Source: Anagrus nilaparvatae (taxonomy: Eukaryota; Arthropoda; Insecta; Hymenoptera; Mymaridae). Taken from it: 64,000 bases of DNA. Shown here piece after piece: positions 1 to 8,847 of the stretch. The number at the start of each line of letters is the position of its first letter. The stretch's first letter is position 1. The stretch lies in contig JAKSXM010000038.1 in NCBI GenBank assembly GCA_022575985.1, positions 1 through 64,000 of the forward strand, in the 5' to 3' direction. The translations under genes were made by a program, and so were the position numbers. The notes beneath the pieces are model-generated. The model did not search any database. It had not been told where the DNA came from and saw only the letters and a list, made by a program, of their open reading frames with translations.

Positions 1-504
1 ATTTATGCATATCTAGCGAAATGCATGATTAAAAATAATAATTAAATTTATAATAAATGATTTTCAGGTAATTCCATTTCTTTATAAGAGTAATAATGAA
101 TAGCAATAATATAAACAAAAACACCGCGCGCGCAAAGTCTGATTAAACAATAAATACGCAGAAGGATAGAAAGAGAAAGAATAGTATACCTAGACATATG
201 CACAATACGTAATTTGTTTTGTTATTATTAATATTATTGAACTAAAATCAATTTCTATTGATTGAATGTTTTTAAACGTTAAATCAAAATATTAAAAACA
301 ATTATTTTGATTGTATGCTCTCTATTAATTGAATCTTATATTTTCTTTTATTTTGACGAAAATTTACATCAAAACAATGACTGCCATATTAATGGCGAGA
401 AGCTATTCGTTTAATAGCGGCGCCATCAAATCAATGATATATTCTATTGGCATATTTCAATCGCTTCTAAGTCATTGCTTCAATGGTTGCGGTTTTTTCA
501 GTGT
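1..504. other. AT-rich non-coding stretch
   Basis: I see no gene here. The sequence is AT-rich with short homopolymers and one GC-rich patch (CGCGCGCG near 125). The short open frame at 329-514 has no recognisable motif and runs into the foldback element that follows. Confidence 0.5.
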
Positions 505-1020
505 AAAAAAATAGAATTTGAAATTTTGCATTTTCTGAATTTTCCGATTTTCTCGGTTTTCCTGACAGAAAATGAAATATCTGACTTGATTTTTGGATTT
601 CTCGGAAAATTTTATCACTATAACGCTTCTAGATAAAAATTAAGAGGCCTCTATGACTCTGTAAAAAAATGAAAATCAAAGTAAAATGCTAAAAACAAAC
701 TAAAATCAAATGAATTAATAGGATAAAAAAATAGCATAATTTAATTATTTTTTTATTTTATCTTAAATTTTATAGAAATAAAATTTTTGGGATTTTGTAA
801 TTTTCTCAATTAAATATTTCCAGAGAATAGATATTGTAAGGAATAGTAAAGGAATTAAAAAAGAAAATAAAACATAAAAAAATTTCTTTATTAAAATAAA
901 TTAAATAAGTTAATTAAAACTTTTTTTTGAGATGTTCTCTTTATTTCATTTTTGGCCAGGAAAAGCGAGAAAATCGGAAAATTCAGAAAATGCAAAATTT
1001 TTAAATCCCATTTTTTGAGC
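505..1020. repeat. Foldback/MITE-like element with ~45-bp inverted termini
   Basis: The stretch at about 518-563 (GCATTTTCTGAATTTTCCGA core) recurs as a reverse complement at about 955-1003 with few mismatches. The two arms enclose ~390 bp of AT-rich sequence without coding content. This is the layout of a non-autonomous terminal-inverted-repeat element. No clear target duplication was identified and the superfamily is unknown. Confidence 0.7.
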
Positions 1021-1867
1021 TTAAAATGGATTTTCAAGTACTTAAGAGGCAAATCGGAAAAAAATGAAGTTTACCTTAGGGCTTATTAAGGGCTAATTAA
1101 CTAAAAAAAATTTTAACTACGCTAGCCCAAAGTTAGCAAAAGGAAGACTTTTTGCTTTGCGCTGTCGATAAAGCAGTGATTTTCAGCAATAAATAAAAAA
1201 ACCTTTTTTTTGAAAAATTGTGATTTCATGTAGTTTTTTCCTGTTTTTTACGAAAATATAATATCTGCTGTTATTAAAAAAATTTTAATGGTAAAACTGT
1301 TTGTTTTTTTTAATTTTCGCCGTTTTTTTGCAATTTTAGGTTATGTTTTGCAGAGTTGAATCAAAAATAAAAAAACCACAAAAAAGTAGACCCTTTGACA
1401 AAATTTTTGAGACCTTGCACGTCCAAATCGGTTCTTTCTATTTTGGTGATTTTTTAAAAATTAAAAATTAAAAATTTCGCTCAGAAAACAGCTTTAAAAA
1501 GTATCAGCACATGAATGCCCCTCAATTTATCATATGGAGATTGAAGGTTATCGATATTTGAGTCGATTAGTATAGGTTAGAAAAGTGTAACCCCCCCCCC
1601 CCATTTTTTCGCGCTATTTTCAAAAAACCATTTTCCTAATGTTATTTAAATGGAGCACATTTTGGCCAATATCGCCAAAACTGGTACTAAAAATTAAAAA
1701 CCGACTTCGGTAAGTTTTTTGTTACCAAACAGTACCACTTCCTGAGAAACTCAAGTCGCTCCTTTCGCTGAATATTCACCTCCGCCATTTATTTATTTGT
1801 ATAATACTGTATATATTATAAATTTTTATTTCAGCAAAAGTATAAATTCCTAATAAATATATATTCT
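1021..1867. other. Non-coding spacer with a long C run
   Basis: I see no gene. The segment holds T-rich tracts and a run of about 12 C near 1591-1602, unusual in such AT-rich DNA. It ends where the left arm of the large palindrome begins. Confidence 0.45.
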
Positions 1868-2197
1868 AAGTTTCGGGCCATAAATGTTGTGAGATGAAAT
1901 TTTATGTCCTAAGCTAAGTAAACATATAGTTTCAGTGAAAGTACATTTTAAAATACTGATACAGATTAAATTAATGTTTTTAAAACTTTAATAAATTAAA
2001 GTATAAATAAAACTAAGTTAAGTCTTGTTGTTTCCTAATCACAAGTTATATTATAACTTTTGGGCCATAAATGTTGTGAGATGATATTATATGGCCTAAG
2101 CTTAGTAAATTTTTATTTCAGCAAAAGTTTACAGTAAACAGATAATTTTTCTTACACAGCTTTTTCATATTGGGCTCACAGGCTGTAGTTTAAATAT
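1868..2197. repeat. Left arm of a large interrupted palindrome
   Basis: This arm is the reverse complement of sequence at 16412-16489 plus 17131-17367. Shared landmarks are TTTCGGGCCATAAA, AACTTTTGGGCCATAAATGT, TTTTTATTTCAGCAAAAG and TGGGCTCACAGGCTGT. The arm also repeats itself: the ...GGGCCATAAATGTTGTGAGATGA... block occurs twice (near 1875 and 2061). The opposite arm carries the same double block. It is best read as the terminal inverted repeat of a foldback-type element. Confidence 0.75.
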
Positions 2198-2235
2198 AAT
2201 TAGCTTATATTATAACAATTTATTATCTTCAGAAA

Positions 2236-3303
2236 TATAACGTGGGTATTTGGGGTTAATTGAAATTATTTTAGCAGACGTTACTTTTGGCGCGAGGGTG
2301 TTTGTTAATACATTTTTAAAGAGCGCCTTTTAACTGACACGCGCCGGTAACGTTATTATATAATAATGAAAATACGGGTGATTGACCTCCTTACCTCTGT
2401 TATTCAGCTAGCTCTAGCATGAGAATCACCTCCTCGGAAAGTAGGGGGAGTTCTAAATAAAAGGGTTAAAATTTAACATACATGAACGAGCACTAAAAAT
2501 ATGAACTATGTAATTCAATTTATTATTAATTAAAATGATTTTTATTTATTTATAAATTATATAATATCAATAGCCCTTAGGCTTATATTTCAATAGAACT
2601 TCTTTTTATTACATGTATATATACTTATTTAAACTAATACCGTATCGCGCACACACACACAGAACCCCGGAGCACAATTTTAAATTTACCGTTCGGCGAC
2701 CTTCTTGAAGCTATTTGTCTTGGAGTCGTCGACGGTGGCTGCAGGAGTAAAGATGTAGCGGCTTCTCGCAGAATAACTGTATTTGGCAGGTGGCACGATA
2801 TTACGTATAATAAAAAGCCTCTATACTCTTCGTGGCTGCTTTTTAGCTATTTTTCGTGCGACCGACGTCGGTTTATATTTTTGGAGCTCTTTACACTCGC
2901 GGTTTATTGAGTAGCTAGCGAGCACGGAACTTTTAAGTTTTATATATCTAGTCGACACTATTTTACTTAGAATCTCAACCGGAACTGTTTAATGTGACTT
3001 TTGGTCCAATTAATTACGAAAAATAATAACTTAATTAATTATTTAAATCCGGAGTCACGATTCTTTATACTACTCGTATGCGTGTGCACCTGTTGCTAGC
3101 TGCACGCATTCTGGTCTTCTTTTTTCTCTTCTCTTCTTCTTCCGGCGCAAGATAGTTGCGCCGTAAGAATCTTCTTTTTCTTAGCCGTCGTCTATTGTGT
3201 GTGTGTGTGTATGCGGCGGTTATTTTATACTTATGCACATATATATATATACATATTAATGTAATATATACATGTGCATTTGTAGCGAAAATGCTTCGTT
3301 ACA
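2236..3303 (-). repeat. 3' LTR of the gypsy element
   Basis: This 1068-bp LTR matches 13436-14500 almost base for base. Visible differences are CTTTTGGCGCGAGG versus CTTTGGCGCGCGG, single substitutions near 2366 and 3023, and the length of a GT microsatellite near 3200. The minus-strand termini are TGTAACG...CGTTATA. Confidence 0.95.
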
Positions 3304-4334
3304 ATAGCCCCCCCAGTAGAGGAGACATTGGGGAGCAATGTCAGTCCACCACTGAGGAGCCACTGTTGGGTTCTATTCCAGTCTGTCATACTCGTGAACA
3401 CAAAAACCTACCCGGTCATTCCTAAGCCCTACTCTATATTATTTACATATTTACAAAAATTTACAATTTATGAACAATGACTAGATAAAGAAAAAAAATG
3501 AAATCCTAAGAGATCTGGCTAGTAATACAAAAGTATTAATTGATTAAGTATATTTACACTTACTTCCGGCTTACTAGGGAATAACAGTTGAGTAGAATTT
3601 ATGTGCTTCACGCGAAAAAAAAAAATGATATTCATAATAATAATAAAATATGTGAGTTTTAACTCTACTGAATATTACCAACAACCATTACTTACTTCCT
3701 GTGACTGCTCCAATTTATTTTCTAAGCGTAGGTATTAGGAATTAGGAATTGGGTCAAGGTAGAATTTAATCGTTAGGCAATAATTTGAGTAATTATTATT
3801 ATTAATTTTATTAAATTATTAAAGTCTATTTGACTAGCCGAGGGTGATTTTCCCTCTTTGGTGATTATGACAACAAAAAAAAATATATAATGTTTACATA
3901 AAATAAAAATATAATACAGTTACATTGGTAATAATAATAATACTTGAAATTAAAAACATCATTAATTATCTAAGCCACCAGGGCTAATAATGAACAAAAA
4001 AAAAAATATAAGTAAAAATATATAATAATAATATATAGGAATATAGTATTTTTCAAGCCTTTTGAGCGATTAACTAGTAATAAAAAATAAGAATTTAATT
4101 TTTGGTTATTCTCTTCAAGACTTATGGGCGAAAACCAAAGGAGTAAATATTATCAAGCCTTTTGGGCGAATCAAAAAAAAAACAAAATGGCTGATTTGAT
4201 ACATTTCAGCCTTGTGAAAAAAATTAAGAGTATTTATTAAAAAAAAACTAGAGTATAATAATAGAAAGGAAAAAAAAATAATTTTATGCTAACCGCATGG
4301 CTAACCGCATGGCTGCCTTTCGGCGTTAACGCTT
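3304..4334 (-). other. Gypsy 3' internal non-coding region with polypurine tract
   Basis: Between ORF3 and the 3' LTR lies ~1 kb without a supported gene. Read on the minus strand, a run of seven G (plus-strand C run, 3308-3314) sits four bases from the LTR edge and is the likely polypurine tract for plus-strand priming. The rest is AT-rich with short A runs. Confidence 0.6.
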
Positions 4335-5435
4335 TTAGTATAACTTTTCTATCAAATCGAAGTAAGCAAGAAGGAATCTTATGATTTTATCCTGATTCAT
4401 CCTTACTAGTGACTGAGCTTCTCTAATCGCGCTGATGATGTCTTCTGGCAGCGGCTCAATTTCTTCTCTAGGCCAAAGGGTACGCGGGAACAATTGGTCG
4501 TTCTCCTGTACCGGGGCTGTGAAGAAGGCTGGATACCGCTCCCATAATTGGATTGGATGGTGGGGGGCGTGAACTTGCGAGGTCATTGCACTCCATTCCT
4601 CCTCTTTTTGCTCTTTAAGAGAGGCTTGTCTGTGTAGGAACCTACGATGGGCCTTTCGGCACCTCGGACATTCCGATATGTGAACGCCCCTCCTGCCGCA
4701 GTTAGCACATACTAGTGCTGATTGCGGCTTTGCCTTGCAATTATTTCGCGAGTGCCCTATGCGCTGGCAATTAAAGCACTGTCCCGGGGGTGCGTCTACG
4801 CTTGGGTCGAATTCTACCGGTTCCAATTGACTATACCTGACCCCGGTTGTCTTGCCTTTGAAGGAGTGCAATGGGAAACCTTCCCATTGCCTTGAAGCCA
4901 ATTCTGCAACCCTATACGGGACGTAAGGTTCTTGGGGTTTCACGTCCACGGGCGGTTTTGTTGCTACGGGCGCTTCGATTACTTGGGCCATAAGCGAAGG
5001 AAGATCCGGCGAAGGGGCGAGTGGGACGTCAGGACGACGAAGGGGCTCAGCTCGTCTAGGTAGTGACGGGGTCTCATTAGCTGCTGGTGTCGCGTTTCGA
5101 ACCGCTACCGCTTTTCTCGTGGCTCCGGTCAATGGCGGTGGTCCATCGGCTGGAGCTGGAGCGTACACCCCATTGATGTACCTAATTGTTCTACTTTCGA
5201 CGGCGGAGGTTGTAGGGGCCTCTTCTGTCGTCGTCGTTGGTATTGCTGGAGTCAATGGCATTACTGCCGCCTCTTCGTCTTGGGCTTCCTGGATTTCTTC
5301 TCGGTCGCCCTCTTTTTTTAACAGTTGTAGGCTGATTTGCCGTCGGCCTCTGAAGCTTCCCCTCATTGTTGTTTTTGCTGGAAAAAATATTTGTATGTGA
5401 GTTTTCTGTGTTATTTGTTTGGAAAGTGGGATCAT
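4335..5435 (-). CDS. Third ORF of the gypsy element, zinc-knuckle protein
   Basis: This 366-aa ORF lies downstream of pol in another frame and overlaps the last 245 bp of pol. The ATG at 5433-5435 is the first in frame. The N-terminal half is rich in Pro, Ala and Thr and looks unstructured. Near residues 233-275 come two knuckle-like motifs, CFNCQRIGHSRNNC and CANCGRRGVHISEC, followed by CxxC and a basic stretch. I see no signal peptide, membrane anchor or fusion-peptide-like segment, so it does not look like an envelope protein. The main gag also has two knuckles, so this would be a second nucleic-acid-binding protein. Expression, whether subgenomic, spliced or by reinitiation, cannot be judged. 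Its role is unknown. Confidence 0.75.
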   Translation of the reverse strand: MIPLSKQITQKTHIQIFFPAKTTMRGSFRGRRQISLQLLKKEGDREEIQEAQDEEAAVMPLTPAIPTTTTEEAPTTSAVESRTIRYINGVYAPAPADGPPPLTGATRKAVAVRNATPAANETPSLPRRAEPLRRPDVPLAPSPDLPSLMAQVIEAPVATKPPVDVKPQEPYVPYRVAELASRQWEGFPLHSFKGKTTGVRYSQLEPVEFDPSVDAPPGQCFNCQRIGHSRNNCKAKPQSALVCANCGRRGVHISECPRCRKAHRRFLHRQASLKEQKEEEWSAMTSQVHAPHHPIQLWERYPAFFTAPVQENDQLFPRTLWPREEIEPLPEDIISAIREAQSLVRMNQDKIIRFLLAYFDLIEKLY

Positions 5436-8400
5436 TAGAAGGGAGAGTTTTCAGTCTTATTAAGTCTTCCGCGTGTACTTTGGGTATTCTTCCCGGAGAA
5501 TTTTTTAGTAAATACACTGTTGGCGATAGGGCTTTGGCTATAACATCGGGTTCTTCTCGTTTGGGCGCGAGCTTTGCAGAGAAGTGTTTTTCGGCTGACG
5601 ATTGAGGCTGAGTCCTTCTGAGGACCCTATCCCCCTCCTTAAAGGAGACGTCAAGTCGACCCTTATCATAGCGCTGCTTTTGCTTGTCTCGTTCGTCGTC
5701 TATGTGCTTTGCTACTAAGTCACGTAGTACGTCTAGTCTTTTGAGTCTGTCTTTCCAAACTTCTGGGTCTATTTGTTGCACGGGTGTGATTTCGCCTTCT
5801 GTGGGCTGTTCGAGTTGTCGTCTGAGGCTCTTTACCATTTTTGGCTGACGACCATAATTCAGGTATGCTGGCGATGTTTTTAGCGTTTGTTGTATGGCTG
5901 TATTTACTGCGTGCCGGAATTCGTGCAGATGCTTATCCCAGTCCCTGTGGTCTTCTCCAACGAACATTCTGATCATCTGTTTGAGGTTACGATTCGAGCG
6001 TTCCGTAGCGTTCGCTTTTGGGTGGTATGGGGGGGTGGTGATTACCCTCACTCCATATTCGCTCATAACCTTGCGGATGTGTTCATTGTCGAATTCCGAG
6101 CCATTGTCCGTTAAAAAATAATTTGGAGTTTCCCAGCGGAAGAGTACGAGCTCTTCGAAGGCGTTAGCGACGGTTTTTCCGTTGGCTTTTCTCAAAGGCT
6201 TTAGCTCTATCATTCGCGTGAACAAATCTTGAAAAACGATTAAGTACTTGAAACCGTTTTTGCTTCGCGGGAATTCCATACAATCGCCTGCTACTACAGT
6301 CCACGGTTGTTCGACTATGCGTTTTCCCATTAAGCCTTGCGGGGCTGTTTGGACTGCTTTATGTCTTTGGCAATCTAAGCATGTAGTGACGTATTTTTCC
6401 GTGTCGTGGTACATTCCTGGCCAATAATAATCCGTAGCTAGGCGTTGGTACGTTTTTGCTACTCCGAAATGTCCTGAGCACGGCGTATTATGCATTTCTT
6501 GTAGTGCTTGTAATCTTTGCCCTTGGGGCAGTACTAAACGCCAATTATGCTTGTTGCCACTTATAGGATCTAATAACTGGTCCTTTTTGTGTATGTATAG
6601 TCTATTTTCTTCTATTTTGTAATTAGGCAGTTTCCATGGGGTTTGAGTGACATCATGCATTCTTCTTGTGTACCATGGGTCTGATAATTCTTCTAAGGCC
6701 GATAGATAATCCATTTCTTCGTCTTCGTCAGTTTCTGCGAGGTCTTTATACGAAATTCTAGACAGGGCATCTGGAACATGGTTTAAACTGCCTTTTCTAT
6801 ATACAACATCGAAGTCCCACTGCTGCAGTTCTAGAGCCCAGCGGGCTAGCCTGCCGGTTGGCTCTTTTAAATTACTTAGCCATTTAAGGCTGGAGTGGTC
6901 CTTGATGGCAGTAAACTTGTAACCTTCTAGGTACGGTCTCAGTCGTTTTATTGCCCATAAAAGAGCTAAACATTCGCGTTCTGTGGCGCTGTAATTTTGC
7001 TCTTGGGCTGTCAAAACTCGGCTGATATAAACTACTGGATGCTCTCCGTCCTCGTGCATTTGAGTCAGAACGGCCCCGATCGCCATATTGCTGGCGTCCG
7101 TTTGGACCGTGAACGGGAGACTAAAGTCTGGTCTGGCTAAAACAGGCGTACTGACTAAGGCTAATTTGAGTTTTTCAAATGCCTCTGCTTGTTCGGCTTC
7201 CCATGACCACTTTATGTCTTTGTGCAGAAGTTTAACCAGCGGAATTTTTAATTCGGCTACATTATTAATAAAACGTGAGTACCATCCTACCATGCCTAAG
7301 AATCGGCGTAGTTCTTTTATATTAGTCGGCGCAGGATATTCTAAGACTGGCCTGATTTTCTCTTTATCAGGGCGCAAACCCTCGGCGTCTAGAATAAATC
7401 CTAAATATACGACTTCTGAGCATCCGAAATCACATTTATCTGGATTTATTGATAAGCCTGCGTCGATTAGCTTTTTGAAGACTATTCTTAAATATTTCAG
7501 ATGTTCTTGAAAATCTTCAGTGGCTATTATTATATCGTCTTGATACGTTAAGACGAAGGGCTCGAGATCCGGCGTTATTATCTTATCCATCAGCCTTTGA
7601 AAGGTTTTTGGCCCATCTGTGACTCCAAAAGGTATTCTTGTGAATTGCATTAGGCCAAGTCCTGGCAGTGCGAACGCCGTGTACGGCTTAGAATCGTCTT
7701 CTAACGGGACTTGTAAAAAAGCCTTACTAAGGTCGATTTTTGATAAATATTTCGCTCTTCTGAGCTTATCTAAGGCCGAGTCGAGATTAGGGAGGGGGTA
7801 GGCGTCTTTTTCAGTGACTTTGTTGACGTCACGATAGTCCACGCATAAACGATAGGTGTCGTTGCGTGGCACCATAACTGGAGCGCTACACCACGAGCTT
7901 TTTGAATACTCAATTATCCCTAACTTAAGCCACTTTTTAGCTTCTTCTATGGCGAGATTCAAGACTTTTGGCGACATTCTTCTTAATTTATGTCTTACTG
8001 GTGTGGCATCTGGTCTGACCCTTATTTTGTGCTTAATTAGATGTGTTCTTCCATGGGGCTGTGGCTGTGGGGGCAGGCATTCTTTTACTACTTGCATAAT
8101 AATGTCCTTTTGCGAGGCTGAAATTTCTTCGATTCCGGCGCACTCTCCGTAGAGCTGCGGATCATTTTTACTTTTATGCGCGTTAAATTTATGCCATTGT
8201 TCGCTGCCGTGCCTTCGCCTCCATTCGCCTGCACTTGCACAAATTTCTAGGCCAAAAGCTTTTTCAAAATCTACGCCCAATACCATGTCGTATTGTATGT
8301 TTTCAGAAACTTTCAGGTTTATAGGTTCCGACTGTCCATCTACGTCGAACCAAACTTTCAAGACTTGGTTAACTGGGGAGATATTTCCCGTGGCGTCAAT

Positions 8401-8847
8401 TAATGCTGACCCAATTGGCTTTAACCTGTCTTTGAATTTCTCTGCGTATTTAGGGCCTAAGTAGGAAGCCATAGAACCTGAATCACAAAGAGCTTTCATA
8501 TTTATGCCGGCTATATTTATATCGAAGAAAAGTCGGTTATCGACGTGAGAAGCGTCGCAATTGTCCGGTACTTCTTGAACATTTTCGGCTAATTGAGAAA
8601 TTTCTTGTGAATTTTTTTGATTTCCATTTGAGTTTTCATTTTTATTATTTTTGTTGCTTTTTGAGTCGCTTGTAGCAGACGCCTCGGCAGTTTCGCGTCC
8701 TTGGGCAAGGCTGACCTTTTTTTCATTGATGGTTTCTGCTAACGTTTCGCTCTTGTCATTAATTATTGTTTGCGTAGTTACGCTTGCGACTCCACTATTT
8801 AGCTGGAGGTCGTTGGAGCCAGTCCCGTCTCCAGCTGAGCGTTTCCC
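5191..8847 (-). CDS. pol: Gypsy pol polyprotein (PR-RT-RNaseH-IN)
   Basis: The frame is open from the gag overlap near 8847 down to the stop at 5191. A methionine at 8499 lies just before the protease active site, but the frame continues upstream of it, so entry by -1 frameshifting is more likely than that start. Counting from that Met, visible motifs are protease DSGS (D6) and RT YQDD near residues 319-322. An RNase H motif (QTDAS) follows, then an HHCC integrase finger (CLDCQRHK). The integrase catalytic residues are D739, D798 (TDNGSEF) and E833 (ATERSN), with the D,D(35)E spacing of retroviral-type integrases. The C-terminus is basic and lacks an obvious chromodomain. No stop or frameshift interrupts it. 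It should drive reverse transcription in particles and integration in the nucleus. Confidence 0.95.
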   Translation of the reverse strand, partial: GKRSAGDGTGSNDLQLNSGVASVTTQTIINDKSETLAETINEKKVSLAQGRETAEASATSDSKSNKNNKNENSNGNQKNSQEISQLAENVQEVPDNCDASHVDNRLFFDINIAGINMKALCDSGSMASYLGPKYAEKFKDRLKPIGSALIDATGNISPVNQVLKVWFDVDGQSEPINLKVSENIQYDMVLGVDFEKAFGLEICASAGEWRRRHGSEQWHKFNAHKSKNDPQLYGECAGIEEISASQKDIIMQVVKECLPPQPQPHGRTHLIKHKIRVRPDATPVRHKLRRMSPKVLNLAIEEAKKWLKLGIIEYSKSSWCSAPVMVPRNDTYRLCVDYRDVNKVTEKDAYPLPNLDSALDKLRRAKYLSKIDLSKAFLQVPLEDDSKPYTAFALPGLGLMQFTRIPFGVTDGPKTFQRLMDKIITPDLEPFVLTYQDDIIIATEDFQEHLKYLRIVFKKLIDAGLSINPDKCDFGCSEVVYLGFILDAEGLRPDKEKIRPVLEYPAPTNIKELRRFLGMVGWYSRFINNVAELKIPLVKLLHKDIKWSWEAEQAEAFEKLKLALVSTPVLARPDFSLPFTVQTDASNMAIGAVLTQMHEDGEHPVVYISRVLTAQEQNYSATERECLALLWAIKRLRPYLEGYKFTAIKDHSSLKWLSNLKEPTGRLARWALELQQWDFDVVYRKGSLNHVPDALSRISYKDLAETDEDEEMDYLSALEELSDPWYTRRMHDVTQTPWKLPNYKIEENRLYIHKKDQLLDPISGNKHNWRLVLPQGQRLQALQEMHNTPCSGHFGVAKTYQRLATDYYWPGMYHDTEKYVTTCLDCQRHKAVQTAPQGLMGKRIVEQPWTVVAGDCMEFPRSKNGFKYLIVFQDLFTRMIELKPLRKANGKTVANAFEELVLFRWETPNYFLTDNGSEFDNEHIRKVMSEYGVRVITTPPYHPKANATERSNRNLKQMIRMFVGEDHRDWDKHLHEFRHAVNTAIQQTLKTSPAYLNYGRQPKMVKSLRRQLEQPTEGEITPVQQIDPEVWKDRLKRLDVLRDLVAKHIDDERDKQKQRYDKGRLDVSFKEGDRVLRRTQPQSSAEKHFSAKLAPKREEPDVIAKALSPTVYLLKNSPGRIPKVHAEDLIRLKTLPSNDPTFQTNNTENSHTNIFSSKNNNEGKLQRPTANQPTTVKKRGRPRRNPGSPRRRGGSNAIDSSNTNDDDRRGPYNLRRRK

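Noticed and set aside
4335..5435. Envelope gene for the third gypsy ORF
   Set aside because: No signal peptide, transmembrane segment or furin-like site is visible, and the zinc knuckles point to nucleic-acid binding.
7088..8152. Plus-strand open frames opposite gypsy pol
   Set aside because: They are antisense to conserved RT, RNase H and protease coding sequence and have no motifs of their own.
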